Source: Catenulispora sp. EB89 (lineage in GTDB: Bacteria > Actinomycetota > Actinomycetes > Streptomycetales > Catenulisporaceae). Taken from it: a stretch of DNA of 64,000 nucleotides. Positions 15,579 to 25,349 of this stretch are shown piece by piece. The stretch spans positions 558,001 through 622,000 of the forward strand of contig NZ_JBGCCU010000003.1 in NCBI RefSeq assembly GCF_041261445.1, read 5' to 3'. Position numbers and translations under genes: made by a program. Below the pieces are notes generated by a model, which was not told where the DNA came from, did no database searches, and saw nothing but the letters and a program-made list of their open reading frames with translations. Numbering within the stretch: the stretch's first letter is position 1; every line of letters starts with the position of its first letter.

Positions 15579-17455
15579 GGTGACTCCAGTTCGGTTTCGG
15601 TTTTCGTGCGGACTTTCTTGGTGGAGCGGGGAGAAGGAATCGGGGCCGGAGCGGGGTCCAGATCAGAGCCGTCTCGATCTGTGCCCTCCGGATCTGTGCC
15701 GCCCCGGTCTGCGCGGTCGCGAGCCGTGGCCTCGCGACCGGGCGTATCGGGGTCGGCGGAGGCCTCGCCGAACATCTCCCGCCGCGTGTTGGCGGCGGAC
15801 TCGCGCACGCCCTCGCCGTCGATGGCGTGGTGCAGGCCTGCGCGGATCAGCGAGGCGAACTTGTACTCGGGATCGATGGCCAGCGCCCGGTCCACCGCGC
15901 ACTGCGCGATGGCGGGCCGGCCGATCGCCCACGCCGCCCACGCGGCCAGCGAGTAGGGGGCGAGGCGAAGATCGGGGTGCGGCGCGCGCCGGGCCAGCTC
16001 CGCGCCCAGCCGCAGCAGCTGCCCGGCGGAGTCCACGGTCGCGGCGGCGCACGCCAGGTAGTCGCGAACCCGCCAGTTGAGCAGCGCGACCAGCAGCTCT
16101 GCGGCCTCGGCGTCACTGATGGCCGGCGCCGCGAGCAGCGAGCCGGCCGGCTCGCCGGGCACCGGACCCTCGGACGCGCCGGCGATGCCCGGGACGCGGT
16201 TGGTGACGCGGCGGGAGGTGCGTGCGGCCGGGATGACGGCACCGACGGAGTGCGGAGCGGTGCCGTTGGCGTGCGACGTGGCCTGCTCGCCGGCGGCGGT
16301 GGGGGCAGCGGCAGCGACGGCAGCAGCAGGAGCGGCAGAACCGTCGGCCGATCCGGAGTCCGTCTCCGAGGACTGCGATCCGGAGTGCCCTGTGGACAGC
16401 GCCGCGGTCGCGCTGCCGGACAGTCCGCGACGACCGGCGCGCGGACCCTCGGGGCGGGCCGAGCGCGGCGCGGGTTCGTCCGAGTCCGCGCCGCAGCGGG
16501 TCAACAGCACGTCCATCAGGCGGCGGGCGTCGGCCAGGCCGGCGTCGGTGTCGTACCAGGTGGGGTCCAGCTGCTCGACGGCGGCGGAGATACGCGCCAG
16601 GACCTCCGGCGGGTACGGGTCCAGGGTCGCGTCGAGCGCTTCGCGGCTGGCGTAGACGGTGTGGCCGCGGGCGGCGAACGCGCCGGCCAGGGCGGCGGGC
16701 GCCTCGGCGGGGACGACGGTCCCGGCCGACGGGCAGCAACGGTTGTTGCGGCACATGTAGGACCACCAGCGGCCGTTCGCGGTGTAGAGCGCGTCGACGA
16801 CGGTGACGCGCTCCTCGCTGGCCGCCGCCTCCAGCTGGGCCCGGAACGCGGCCATCAGCTTGCGGCAGTGGTCGGGCCGGGCCTTGGCGCCGGTGGCGCC
16901 GCGCGGGCCGAACGCGACCAGGATCGCGATGTCCGCGTTCTGATCGCGCAGCCGCGCCGCGAGTTCCAGCGCGGTGCTCCGTTCGTGTCCGCGAACCTGC
17001 TCCAGATCGATGCGGACCCCGTGCCGGATGAAGCTGCCGCCCTCGGCCGAATGGCTGACGCCGAGGACGACCAGGCTGTTCTCCGGATGGAAGCCGAACA
17101 GGAACGGGATCGAGGCGACCACCGAGCCCGGGGAGGCCAGCCGGACGGTGCCGACCGGGGCCGCGGGATCGGCCGCACCGGCGTGGCCGCCGGACCCGGC
17201 GCCCGGGTCGCCGCTCCCGCCGGCCGCCACACCCGGCACCGCGCCGGCCGAGCCGCCGGCACCGCCGGACACCCCGCCGGACCCGGGCACACCGGCTCCG
17301 GCCTGGCCCGGAATCCCGCCGCGCACACCGTGCGAACGGGACGGGGCCGGCGTTCCGGGGGCGGCTCCGGCTGCGGCGCCGCCGGTATCGGGGCCGCCGG
17401 ACGGGAGGCCGTCGGCGGCGACGGCTCCGGGGGCGGTGGTGAGGTCGTGATCCAT
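15575..17455 (-). CDS. DUF4192 domain protein
   Basis: A 626-aa protein with the actinobacterial DUF4192 domain: the start of the domain is visible as ASPGSVVASIPFLFGFHPEN with LVVLGV after it, and the conserved RNNRCCPSAGT segment lies in mid-protein. About 100 Gly/Ala/Pro-rich residues precede the domain and a second low-complexity stretch (around 330-420) separates it from a C-terminal helical part. Function of the family is unknown; no enzyme motif is seen. The 190 bases upstream, shared with mprA, contain two DnaA-box consensus sequences. Confidence 0.8.
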   Translation of the reverse strand: MDHDLTTAPGAVAADGLPSGGPDTGGAAAGAAPGTPAPSRSHGVRGGIPGQAGAGVPGSGGVSGGAGGSAGAVPGVAAGGSGDPGAGSGGHAGAADPAAPVGTVRLASPGSVVASIPFLFGFHPENSLVVLGVSHSAEGGSFIRHGVRIDLEQVRGHERSTALELAARLRDQNADIAILVAFGPRGATGAKARPDHCRKLMAAFRAQLEAAASEERVTVVDALYTANGRWWSYMCRNNRCCPSAGTVVPAEAPAALAGAFAARGHTVYASREALDATLDPYPPEVLARISAAVEQLDPTWYDTDAGLADARRLMDVLLTRCGADSDEPAPRSARPEGPRAGRRGLSGSATAALSTGHSGSQSSETDSGSADGSAAPAAAVAAAAPTAAGEQATSHANGTAPHSVGAVIPAARTSRRVTNRVPGIAGASEGPVPGEPAGSLLAAPAISDAEAAELLVALLNWRVRDYLACAAATVDSAGQLLRLGAELARRAPHPDLRLAPYSLAAWAAWAIGRPAIAQCAVDRALAIDPEYKFASLIRAGLHHAIDGEGVRESAANTRREMFGEASADPDTPGREATARDRADRGGTDPEGTDRDGSDLDPAPAPIPSPRSTKKVRTKTETELESP

Positions 17456-17508
17456 GACCGATACTGTGCCGATTCCCGGGCACGGAGCGCGACCAAGACA
17501 TGACCGAC

Positions 17509-17534
17509 TGTGGATAAACCCGGGTTGTGGATAA
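17509..17534 (+). promoter_or_regulatory. two DnaA-box consensus sequences
   Basis: TGTGGATAA occurs at 17509-17517 and again at 17526-17534, both exact reverse complements of the DnaA consensus TTATCCACA and in the same orientation 17 bases apart. They lie in the divergent promoter region between the DUF4192 gene and mprA. Confidence 0.5.
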
Positions 17535-17644
17535 CCGGTATCCCTCTAACGGTCTAATCCGCACGCTCGGCCGCGTCCGGATCGCCGGGAAAAACATCCG
17601 CGTGATCTCAGCGTCTTCTCAACCGGGCGGGGCAGAATGCGGCC

Positions 17645-18334
17645 ATGCACATCCTCGTGGTGGACGACGACCAGGCGGTCCGGGACTCGCTGCGCCGCTC
17701 GCTGGCCTTCAACGGCTACGAGGTCGAGCTGGCGGCCGACGGACTGGCGGCGCTGGAGGCGATCGCGAAGCGGCGGCCGGACGCCGTCGTGCTCGACGTC
17801 ATGATGCCCAGGCTGGACGGCCTGGAGACCTGCCGCCGGCTGCGCTCGGCCGGCGAGGACCTGCCGGTCCTGCTGCTCACCGCGCGCGACGCCGTCCCGG
17901 ACCGGGTCGCCGGCCTGGACGCGGGCGCCGACGACTACCTCCCCAAGCCCTTCGCGCTGGAGGAGCTGCTGGCCCGGCTGCGCGCGCTGCTGCGCCGCAC
18001 CCAGGGCAGCCTGGCCGACCAGTCGGACGCCCCGCTGGCCTTCGCCGACCTCACCCTGGACCCGGCCACCCGCGAGGTGACCCGGGCCGGCAAGCCGGTG
18101 CGCCTGACCCGCACCGAGTTCAACCTGCTGGAGCTGCTGATGCGGCACCCCCGGCAGGTGCTGACCCGCGCCCAGATCCTGGAGGAGGTCTGGGGCTACG
18201 ACTTCCCGACCACCGCCAACTCCCTTGAGGTCTATGTCGGCTACCTGCGCCGCAAGACCGAGGCGGACGAGCTGCCCCGCCTGATCCACACGGTCCGCGG
18301 AGTGGGGTATTCCCTGCGTGAGACGGCCCCGTGA
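17645..18334 (+). CDS. mprA: response regulator, OmpR/PhoB family, MprA-like
   Basis: A 229-aa two-domain regulator. The receiver starts HILVVDDDQ with the acidic pair, has the phosphorylation site Asp51 in VLDVMMP, a Thr in LLLTARDA and the conserved Lys in LPKPF. The C-terminal winged helix ends with [11 protein letters not shown] and [11 protein letters not shown], typical of OmpR/PhoB effectors. The stop overlaps the start of the histidine kinase gene by four bases. Order regulator-kinase-PepD matches the mycobacterial MprA-MprB-PepD envelope-stress set, so target genes probably include the protease that follows. Confidence 0.92.
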   Translation: MHILVVDDDQAVRDSLRRSLAFNGYEVELAADGLAALEAIAKRRPDAVVLDVMMPRLDGLETCRRLRSAGEDLPVLLLTARDAVPDRVAGLDAGADDYLPKPFALEELLARLRALLRRTQGSLADQSDAPLAFADLTLDPATREVTRAGKPVRLTRTEFNLLELLMRHPRQVLTRAQILEEVWGYDFPTTANSLEVYVGYLRRKTEADELPRLIHTVRGVGYSLRETAP

Positions 18335-19860
18335 ACCCATTCATCCCCGCCGACCACCAGGAGTCCGAGGAGCGCCCGGGACCTTACGAACGACTGCGCG
18401 CCAAGATCACGGTCCTGATGTCGCACGTCCCGCTGCGCACCCGCATCACCGCGCTGGTGATGGTCGCGGTCGGGGTGAGCGTCGCGCTGGCCTCGATCGC
18501 GGCCTGGGTGACGGTGCGGAACCAGATCCTGAACCAGATGGACAGCAGCCTGTACCAGAAGGCCCAGAACGCCAAGACCCTGGTCAACGAGCATGTCGCG
18601 GTGGGGCTGCTCGATCCCACCGTGTACGTCGTCTACGACGGCAGCGGCACGCCCACCGGCCAGTCGAACCTGCCTCCCCAGATCGTCCAGGACGACATCA
18701 GGTTCTCGGCCCCTGACCTGGAGGTCGCCCAGCACACCCGGGACGACCACTACTCGACGCTGGTCATCGACGGGGTCCGCTACCGAGCCCTGAGCGTGCC
18801 GATCACCACCGTCGAGACCGCGCTGCAGCCGCCGACCGAGCGGACCGCGGTCCTGGTCGCGGAGTCGATGGCGGACACCCAGCAGACCCTGGGCCGCCTC
18901 AGCCTGGTCTCCATCCTCGTCGGCATCGCCGGCATCGCCGTGGCCGGCAGCGCCGGCATCACCGTCGGCCGGGCCGGGCTGCGCCCCGTGGACCGGCTCA
19001 CCGAGGCCACCGAGTACGTGGCCAGGACCGGCGACCTGCGGCCGATCGAGGTCCAGGGCACCGACGAACTGGCCCGGCTGGCCACCAGCTTCAACAGCAT
19101 GCTGACCGCGCTGGCCCGCTCCCAGGAACACCAGAGACGCCTGATCGCCGACGCCGGCCACGAACTGCGCACGCCGCTGACCTCGATGCGCACCAACATC
19201 GACCTGCTCTCCCAGGTCTTCGGTACCGCGTCGAGCCACCCGGCACCGGGCTCGAGTCCGGTCCGGATCAGCGACGCCGACCGCGCGGAACTCATCGGCG
19301 ACGTCCAGGCCCAGATGGAGGAGCTGTCCATCCTGGTCGGCGACCTGGTCGAGCTCTCCCGCGACACCAAGCCGCAGACCGCGCCGGAGCAGGTGAACCT
19401 GAGCGACGTGGTCCGGCAGGCCGTGGACCGGGTCCGCAGGCGCGCCCCGCACCTGAAGTTCGAGATCCAGCTCCAGCCCTGGTACCTCGAAGGCGACCCG
19501 GCGGCCTTGGAACGCGCCGTGACGAACCTGCTGGACAACGCCGCCAAGTGGAGCCCGGAGAACGGAACCGTCACCGTACGGCTTTCCGACGGGCTGCTCC
19601 AGGTCGCGGACCAGGGCCCGGGCATCGCCGAAGAGGACCTCCCGCATGTCTTCGAGCGCTTCTACCGCTCCACCGAGGCACGCACCATGCCGGGCTCCGG
19701 GCTGGGCCTGGCCATCGTCCGGCAGGCCGCTGAGAACCACGGCGGCCGGGTCGCGGCGGCGCGGGCGTCGAGCGGCGGAGCCCTGCTCGGGTTCTGGCTG
19801 CCCGGACAGCCGACCGAGGAAGACAGTCCCCAGAACAGCGGCAGGGCCGCGAACGCTTAG
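18331..19860 (+). CDS. mprB: sensor histidine kinase, MprB-like
   Basis: A 509-aa membrane kinase. A first membrane helix lies at about 45-65, a periplasmic domain follows to ~190, then a second helix ([19 protein letters not shown]), a HAMP linker, the dimerisation helix with His277 in [14 protein letters not shown], and an ATPase domain with the N box (LLDNAAKW), G1 (VADQGPGI) and G2 ([10 protein letters not shown]). It should phosphorylate the upstream-encoded regulator in response to envelope stress. A strong terminator-like hairpin follows within 25 bases of the stop. Confidence 0.92.
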   Translation: MNPFIPADHQESEERPGPYERLRAKITVLMSHVPLRTRITALVMVAVGVSVALASIAAWVTVRNQILNQMDSSLYQKAQNAKTLVNEHVAVGLLDPTVYVVYDGSGTPTGQSNLPPQIVQDDIRFSAPDLEVAQHTRDDHYSTLVIDGVRYRALSVPITTVETALQPPTERTAVLVAESMADTQQTLGRLSLVSILVGIAGIAVAGSAGITVGRAGLRPVDRLTEATEYVARTGDLRPIEVQGTDELARLATSFNSMLTALARSQEHQRRLIADAGHELRTPLTSMRTNIDLLSQVFGTASSHPAPGSSPVRISDADRAELIGDVQAQMEELSILVGDLVELSRDTKPQTAPEQVNLSDVVRQAVDRVRRRAPHLKFEIQLQPWYLEGDPAALERAVTNLLDNAAKWSPENGTVTVRLSDGLLQVADQGPGIAEEDLPHVFERFYRSTEARTMPGSGLGLAIVRQAAENHGGRVAAARASSGGALLGFWLPGQPTEEDSPQNSGRAANA

Positions 19861-19881
19861 GCGGAACCCGACAGGCAGGTC

Positions 19882-19919
19882 CACAGGCGCGTTCTCCCTC
19901 TATGGGGAACGCGCCTGTG
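19882..19919 (+). terminator. hairpin terminator after mprB
   Basis: CACAGGCGCGTTC and GAACGCGCCTGTG form a perfect 13-bp stem with a 12-base loop that can pair further. It is not followed by a long T run but sits directly between mprB and pepD, so pepD probably has its own promoter in the next 145 bases. A second small hairpin, CCTGTG-GAAA-CACAGG, lies at 19970-19985. Confidence 0.7.
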
Positions 19920-20064
19920 TGCCGTCTTAAGCAAGTAGCGCATAAGGTCGATGAACACCAGGTTCCGCACCTGTGGAAACACAGGGGATCCGGGCCCTTC
20001 TTTTTCGGGCACCTCTTGTCCTGGTCTCAGCAGCATTTAAGGTGAACAGGCGAAGCTCCTCCTC

Positions 20065-21957
20065 ATGAACGAACCCTCGAGCAACGCAGGCGGCAGCGGC
20101 GGCCTGGGCGACAACGGCGCCAACGAAGCGGCGCAGCAGGACGTGCGTGAGAGCTTCGGAGCCAACCCCGCCGCGTCCGGCGGCTCGGGGGCCCAGGACC
20201 CCCAGGCGGGCCCGGCCCAGCAGGACGCGGTCCCCCCGACCGCGGCCGCGCAGCCGGCCCAGCAGCCCGCCCCACAGCCCGCCCCCGCCGACAACCCGAC
20301 GCTGATCCAGCCGACCGCCGACGGGCCGGACCAGACGCTGATCCAGCCGGCGGTGCCGGCCACACCGACCACGCCGGACCCGGCGGCCGGCGGCTACCAG
20401 GCACCGGCACCGGCGACGGCACCGGCGCAGGCGCAGTCCGGCCCGATCGGCCCCGGCCCGCAGGCGCCGCAGACCGCGGGCCAGCCGCAGCCGCAGCCCG
20501 GCGCCGCCTTCGGCCCGGCCGGCCAGGCGCACCAGGCCCAGCAGGCCGGCCTCGGCGCGCACCTCGGTCCCGGCCCCACTCCCCCGCCGAACTGGGCCGC
20601 GCCCTCGGACGGTACGGCCTTCCCCCCGTACACGCCCCCCGGCGCCGCCCCTCAGCGCACCGCGCTCAGCGGCGGCAAGATGCTCGTCGCCGTGGCCCTG
20701 ATCGCCGGCCTGATCGGCGGCGGCATCGGCACCGCGGTCACCTACGCGGCCAAGGACAACAACAGCTCCTCCTCCAGCGCCGCGGCCAGCACGCGGTCCC
20801 CGCTGAACACCAACAACACCGCGCTGAGCACGCCGGGCAGCGTCACCCAGGTCGCCGCGGCGGTCATGCCGAGCGTGGTCGACATCCAGGTCAGCACCGC
20901 CAACGGCAGCGGTGACGAGGGCACCGGCATCATCTACAGCTCCGACGGCCTGATCGTCACCAACAACCACGTCATCGCGGCGGCCAACACCTCCAGCCAG
21001 AGCAACGGCAACTCCAACGGCAACAACGGCGGAACCGGCGGGACCGGCGGCAACAGCGGTGGGACCGGCGGCAACAGCGGCGGCAACGGCAACCCGTTCG
21101 GGGGCGGCAGCGGCGGCAGCAACGGGGGCAGCAGCGGGGGCAACTCCGCCAGCGGCCCGGCGACCATCACCGTCACGTTCAACGACGGCCGGACCGCCAG
21201 CGCGCACATCGTCGGCACCGAGCCGCTGGCCGACCTCGCGGTGATCAAGGTCGACGGCGTCTCCGGCCTAACCAAGGCCTCCTTCGCCGACTCCAAGAAC
21301 CTGGCCGTGGGCCAGCAGGTGGTGGCCATCGGTTCGCCGCTCGGCCTGACCAGCACCGTCACCTCCGGCATCGTCAGCGCCCTGAACCGCCCGGTGGAGA
21401 CCCAGGCCGAGGACGGCAGCACCGTGGTCCTGGACGCCGTCCAGACCGACGCCGCGATCAACCCCGGCAACTCCGGCGGCCCGCTGGTCGACATGCAGGG
21501 CAACGTGATCGGCATCAACTCCGCGATCGCCTCCAACAGCCAGAACTCCGGCGGCCTGGGCGGCAGCAGCGGACAGGCCGGCTCCATCGGCCTGGGCTTC
21601 GCGATCCCGATCTCCGAGGCGCTGCCCATCGTCGACGCCCTGGCCCAGGGCAAGCCCGCGCAGATCGCCTCGCTGGGCGTGGCGCAGAACGGCCAGAGCG
21701 ACACCACCACCCGCACCGCGGGCGGCTACAAGGTCCAGCAGGTCACCTCCGGCGCCCCGGCCGACAAGGCGGGCCTGAAGGCCGGCGACGTGATAACCAA
21801 GATCGGCGACCGGCTGGTCTACTCCTACCAGGACGTGGCGGCCGCGGTGCGCTCGCACCGGCCCGGCGACACCGTCCCCATCACCTACACCCGCAACGGC
21901 TCTTCGACGACGGTCAACGTCACCCTCGGGGTCCTGGCGACTCAGCCGACCCAGTAA
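20065..21957 (+). CDS. pepD: HtrA/DegP-family serine protease with PDZ domain, PepD-like
   Basis: A 630-aa membrane-anchored S1C protease. Residues 1-205 are a Pro/Gln/Ala-rich cytoplasmic tail, a membrane helix (MLVAVALIAGLIGGGIG) spans about 207-227, and the catalytic triad is His302 (TNNHVI), Asp390 (LADLAVIKV) and Ser470 (NPGNSGGPL). One PDZ domain (VQQVTSGAPADKAGLKAGDV) ends the protein. A Gly/Asn/Ser-rich insert of about 50 residues separates the His and Asp strands. Likely role is degradation or refolding of damaged exported proteins under MprAB control. Good SD-like AGCTCCTCCTC is not seen; ATG 20065 follows GGCGAAG. Confidence 0.92.
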   Translation: MNEPSSNAGGSGGLGDNGANEAAQQDVRESFGANPAASGGSGAQDPQAGPAQQDAVPPTAAAQPAQQPAPQPAPADNPTLIQPTADGPDQTLIQPAVPATPTTPDPAAGGYQAPAPATAPAQAQSGPIGPGPQAPQTAGQPQPQPGAAFGPAGQAHQAQQAGLGAHLGPGPTPPPNWAAPSDGTAFPPYTPPGAAPQRTALSGGKMLVAVALIAGLIGGGIGTAVTYAAKDNNSSSSSAAASTRSPLNTNNTALSTPGSVTQVAAAVMPSVVDIQVSTANGSGDEGTGIIYSSDGLIVTNNHVIAAANTSSQSNGNSNGNNGGTGGTGGNSGGTGGNSGGNGNPFGGGSGGSNGGSSGGNSASGPATITVTFNDGRTASAHIVGTEPLADLAVIKVDGVSGLTKASFADSKNLAVGQQVVAIGSPLGLTSTVTSGIVSALNRPVETQAEDGSTVVLDAVQTDAAINPGNSGGPLVDMQGNVIGINSAIASNSQNSGGLGGSSGQAGSIGLGFAIPISEALPIVDALAQGKPAQIASLGVAQNGQSDTTTRTAGGYKVQQVTSGAPADKAGLKAGDVITKIGDRLVYSYQDVAAAVRSHRPGDTVPITYTRNGSSTTVNVTLGVLATQPTQ

Positions 21958-21992
21958 GGCCGGTAATCAGCTGGCCCAGTAAGGCCGGTAAT
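21950..21992 (+). repeat. 25-bp-period direct duplication across the pepD stop
   Basis: The 18-mer CCCAGTAAGGCCGGTAAT occurs at 21950-21967, where it contains the TAA stop of pepD, and again at 21975-21992. A decayed third trace (GGCTGGTAATCA) is near 22834. It looks like a small local duplication. Confidence 0.7.
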
Positions 21993-22013
21993 AAGCAGGC
22001 GTACCCTTGAGGG

Positions 22014-22817
22014 GTGTCTGAAGAACGTATCTCGGTCCTCCGCGCCGGTTTCGGCGCGGAGGCCGTTCCGTATCTGGCCGCGTGGGACCTCCAGCGCGAG
22101 ATCCACGCCCGACGGGTCGCCGACGAGATCGCCGACACCCTGATCCTGCTGGAGCACCCCGCGGTGTTCACGGCAGGCCGCCGCACCGCCCCCGCGGAGC
22201 GGCCCACCGACGGCACCCCGGTCATCGACGTCGACCGCGGCGGCCGCATCACCTTCCACGGCCCCGGACAGCTCGTCGGCTACCCGATCCTGCGGCTGCC
22301 GGAGGCGATGGACGTGGTCGGCCACGTCCGCCGGCTCGAGGAGGCGATGATCCGGGCCTGCGCCGAGCTGGGTCTGGAGACCACCCGGATCCACGGCCGC
22401 AGCGGCGTGTGGATCCTGGGCGAGCAGATCGAGCGCGAGGACCTGGGCGGTCTGAAACTCCAGCTGAAGACCGTCGGCGCGCCGGTGGACGAGGACGAGG
22501 AGTTCGACCCGCGGCTGGCCGGCCCGGAGTACGCGCCGTCCAACGCCGGGCAGCGCCGGGCGGACCGGAAGCTGGCGCAGATCGGCGTGCGCGTCGCCAA
22601 GGGCGTGACCATGCACGGCTTCTCGATGAACTGCGACGTGGACCTGGCCTGGTTCGACAAGATCATCCCCTGCGGGATCCGGAACGCCGGGGTCACCTCG
22701 CTGTCCGCCGAGCTGGGCCGGGACGTCACCGTCGAGGAGGTCGCGCCGCTGGTCGCGCGGCATCTCGAGGACGTGGTTTCCGAGGCTTTCGGGCTCGTCG
22801 GCGCCGTCAAGGAATAG
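22014..22817 (+). CDS. lipB: octanoyl-[acyl-carrier protein]:protein octanoyltransferase LipB
   Basis: A 267-aa LipB, which moves octanoate from acyl carrier protein to lipoyl domains. The conserved [14 protein letters not shown] segment lies near 79-92, and Lys196 (VAKGVTMHG) with Cys220 (IIPCGI) form the expected Lys/Cys pair. An acidic insertion of about 45 residues (roughly 138-185, including [11 protein letters not shown]) separates GVWIL from the catalytic half and makes the protein longer than the usual 210-230 aa. GTG 22014 is the first start. It precedes lipA by 67 bases, giving a complete endogenous lipoylation route. Confidence 0.93.
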   Translation: MSEERISVLRAGFGAEAVPYLAAWDLQREIHARRVADEIADTLILLEHPAVFTAGRRTAPAERPTDGTPVIDVDRGGRITFHGPGQLVGYPILRLPEAMDVVGHVRRLEEAMIRACAELGLETTRIHGRSGVWILGEQIEREDLGGLKLQLKTVGAPVDEDEEFDPRLAGPEYAPSNAGQRRADRKLAQIGVRVAKGVTMHGFSMNCDVDLAWFDKIIPCGIRNAGVTSLSAELGRDVTVEEVAPLVARHLEDVVSEAFGLVGAVKE

Positions 22818-22884
22818 CCTGCGGGCCACGTAGGCTGGTAATCACAGGAAAAAGCAGTACCACTTTCGTGCAAGGAGACTCGAA

Positions 22885-23838
22885 GTGACGGCCGTCACCC
22901 CAGAACCCGAAGGCCGCAAGCTGCTCCGGCTTGAGGTCCGCAACAGCGCCGTCCCCATCGAGAAGAAACCCAGCTGGATCAAGACCCGCGCCAAGATGGG
23001 CCCGGAGTACACCGGCCTGAAGAGCCTGGTGCGCAGCGAGGGCCTGCACACGGTGTGCGAGGAAGCCGGCTGTCCGAACATCTATGAGTGCTGGGAGGAC
23101 CGGGAGGCCACCTTCCTCATCGGCGGCGACCAGTGCACCCGGCGCTGCGACTTCTGCCAGATCGACACCGGCAAGCCCAAGGCGTACGACACCGACGAGC
23201 CGCGCCGCGTGGCCGAGTCGGTGCAGACCATGGGCCTGAAGTACGCCACCGTCACCGGCGTGGCCCGCGACGACCTCGAGGACGAGGGCGCCTGGCTGTA
23301 CGCCGAGACCGTCCGCCAGATCCACGCGATGCTGCCCGGCTGCGGCGTCGAGCTGCTGATCCCGGACTTCCACGCCAAGCCCGAGCACCTGGCCGAGGTC
23401 TTCGGCAGCCGTCCCGAAGTGCTGGCGCACAACATCGAGACCGTGCCGCGCATCTTCAAGGAGATCCGCCCCGGCTTCCGCTACGAGCGCTCGCTGGACG
23501 TCATCCGCCAGGCCCGCGACTTCGGCCTGGTCACCAAGTCCAACCTGATCCTGGGCATGGGCGAGGAGCGCGAGGAGATCTCGCAGGCGCTGGCCGACCT
23601 GCGCGAGGCCGGCTGCGACCTGGTGACCATCACCCAGTACCTGCGGCCCTCGCCGCGGCACCACCCGGTGATGCGCTGGGTGAAGCCCGAGGAGTTCGTG
23701 GAGCTGGCCGAGGAGGCCCGCGAGATGGGCTTCGGCGTCATGTCCGGGCCGCTGGTGCGTTCGTCGTACCGCGCCGGGCGGCTGTACAAGGAGGCTGTCG
23801 AGGCGCGCGAGGCCGCGGCGGCCGGCGTGCCTGCGTGA
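22885..23838 (+). CDS. lipA: lipoyl synthase
   Basis: A 317-aa radical-SAM enzyme that inserts two sulfurs into protein-bound octanoyl groups. The auxiliary cluster cysteines are 58, 63 and 69 ([12 protein letters not shown]) and the radical-SAM CxxxCxxC is at 84, 88 and 91 (CTRRCDFC). A C-terminal RSSY motif (Ser ligand of the auxiliary cluster) is present in [16 protein letters not shown] precedes the GTG start. It is followed by a strong terminator and then a DUF4191 gene, the common actinobacterial order. Confidence 0.97.
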   Translation: MTAVTPEPEGRKLLRLEVRNSAVPIEKKPSWIKTRAKMGPEYTGLKSLVRSEGLHTVCEEAGCPNIYECWEDREATFLIGGDQCTRRCDFCQIDTGKPKAYDTDEPRRVAESVQTMGLKYATVTGVARDDLEDEGAWLYAETVRQIHAMLPGCGVELLIPDFHAKPEHLAEVFGSRPEVLAHNIETVPRIFKEIRPGFRYERSLDVIRQARDFGLVTKSNLILGMGEEREEISQALADLREAGCDLVTITQYLRPSPRHHPVMRWVKPEEFVELAEEAREMGFGVMSGPLVRSSYRAGRLYKEAVEAREAAAAGVPA

Positions 23839-23950
23839 CGATCGCGCGACGTTCGGCGTGCCGTTCGACGTGACGTTCGACGCATCGGCCGGGGCAGCCT
23901 CGCCGATTCGGCCCGATGGATATCAAGCACTTTCTTAGTGAGCTGTGACG

Positions 23951-23983
23951 AACGGCCCCGGTCCTAGTTGGACCGGGGCCGTT
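23951..23983 (+). terminator. rho-independent terminator after lipA
   Basis: AACGGCCCCGGTCC pairs perfectly with GGACCGGGGCCGTT across a TAGTT loop (14-bp stem), followed by TTCGC. It lies 113 bases after the lipA stop. Confidence 0.88.
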
Positions 23984-24143
23984 TCGCATGCCGGACGCAG
24001 GGAATGCCCGGCATTGCGAAGCGCGTTACCACGATTTGACCGGCAACACCAGACCCTGTAACAAAGAAACCTGATAGTGGTGGTTGCCCGCCACAGGCTC
24101 CGTTCCCCGACGTCCCCCTTTTCTCTCTGGTCGAGGTTCCGCA

Positions 24144-24374
24144 ATGAGCATCGCAACGTCCTCCGCAACCGCTCCCACGACGCACACCGCCCGCCCCGCG
24201 GCGTCCTCCGTCCGCACGATGATCCTCACCTTCGAGCGCCGGGTCCTGCGGGCCGGCGGCCAGCGGGGCGCCCTGGCGAACGCCCGCGCGGCCGTGCTGG
24301 AGGGGCAGGAACGGGCCGCGCTGCGGGCCGAGGCCCACGAGTCGCTCACCAGGATGAGCATTCAGTCGCACTAA
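24144..24374 (+). CDS. small hypothetical protein (76 aa)
   Basis: ATG 24144 follows GGTCGAGG about 8 bases upstream. The product starts MSIATSSATAPTTHTARPA and continues with an Arg/Ala-rich helical part (RTMILTFERRVLRAGGQRGAL). No domain recognised. It stands alone between the lipA terminator and the DUF4191 gene; codon use agrees with the genome, which is the main reason to keep it. Confidence 0.5.
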   Translation: MSIATSSATAPTTHTARPAASSVRTMILTFERRVLRAGGQRGALANARAAVLEGQERAALRAEAHESLTRMSIQSH

Positions 24375-24424
24375 GGTCCGCACTGGTTTACCACCAGGCG
24401 CCAGTACCACGTATTCTGCGTGGC

Positions 24425-25153
24425 ATGGCACGCGACACCACGACGAAGACCCCCGCCGGCGGGGATGCGCCCAAGAAAAAGGGCCGGCTGAAGCAGATCC
24501 GCGAGGTCTACGGGATGACCCGCAAGGAGGATCCCAAGCTTCCCCTGGTGCTGGCCGCCTGGGCCGTGGCCGCCCTGGTGGTGTTCGTGGTCCTGGGCTT
24601 CCTGCTCGGCTCCCCGGTGTTCTACGGGATCTTCGGCATCCCGGTCGCCGTGCTGGCCGCGATGATCGTCTTCGGGCGGCGGGCGCAGCGCGCGGCGTAC
24701 TCCTCGATCAGGGACCAGGCCGGCGCCGCCGCCTCGGTGCTGGACACGCTGCGCCGCGGCTGGGACGTCACCCCCGGCGTGCGCTTCAACCGGCAGCAGG
24801 ACATGATCCACCGGGTGCTGGGCCGCCCGGGCATCATCCTGGTGGGCGAGGGCAACCCGAACCGGCTCAAGGCGCTGTTCACCGAGGAGCGCCGGCACCT
24901 GACCCGGCTGTTCGGCCCGGACGTGCCGCTGGTCGCCGAGGACATCGTGGCCGGCGACGACGAGGGCATGGTGCCGCTGGGCAAGCTGAACAAGACGGTG
25001 ATGCGGCTCAAGCCCGCCACCGGGAAGGCCTACCTGCGTCCGGCGCAGGTGCAGGAGTACCAGAACCGGCTCAAGGCCGTCGGGCCGAACATGCCGATCC
25101 CGAAGGGCCCGATGCCCCGCAACGGCAAGATGCCGCGGGGCCAGGTGCGCTAA
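24425..25153 (+). CDS. DUF4191 family membrane protein
   Basis: A 242-aa protein with two adjacent membrane helices at about 39-60 and 65-83 and a soluble C-terminal part ending in a Pro/Met/Lys-rich tail (PKGPMPRNGKMPRG). The sequence RRAQRAAYSSIRDQAGAA after the helices and WDVTPGVRFNRQQDMIHRV are typical of DUF4191, an actinobacterial family found just after lipA. Function unknown; the constant neighbourhood hints at a link with lipoylation or glutamine metabolism but nothing in the sequence proves it. Confidence 0.85.
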   Translation: MARDTTTKTPAGGDAPKKKGRLKQIREVYGMTRKEDPKLPLVLAAWAVAALVVFVVLGFLLGSPVFYGIFGIPVAVLAAMIVFGRRAQRAAYSSIRDQAGAAASVLDTLRRGWDVTPGVRFNRQQDMIHRVLGRPGIILVGEGNPNRLKALFTEERRHLTRLFGPDVPLVAEDIVAGDDEGMVPLGKLNKTVMRLKPATGKAYLRPAQVQEYQNRLKAVGPNMPIPKGPMPRNGKMPRGQVR

Positions 25154-25210
25154 TCGTCGCAAAGCCTACGTCCGCCGGACGTAACCCCGGCGAAACGCCA
25201 CGGAACGTAC

Positions 25211-25245
25211 GACGGCCCGTGACCGGTGATCGGTCGCGGGCCGTC
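25211..25245. terminator. bidirectional terminator between DUF4191 and RDD genes
   Basis: GACGGCCCGTGACCG pairs with CGGTCGCGGGCCGTC over a GTGAT loop; all 15 positions pair, one of them G-U. It sits between convergent genes and can serve both strands. Confidence 0.8.
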
Positions 25246-25349
25246 GGCGTTTCGGGGATGTCGCTGGTCAGCGGCGGGACGGCCACGACATGGTCGACGG
25301 CGCGGCATTGGTCTGGGTGACGCGGTCGCTCAGCCGGCGGGCGAACCGC

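Noticed and set aside
15827-17503. A 558-codon plus-strand frame antisense to the DUF4192 gene
   Set aside because: Gly/Arg-rich shadow; DUF4192 on the other strand is a real family.
18241-19884. A 547-codon minus-strand frame over mprB
   Set aside because: Antisense shadow of a canonical histidine kinase.
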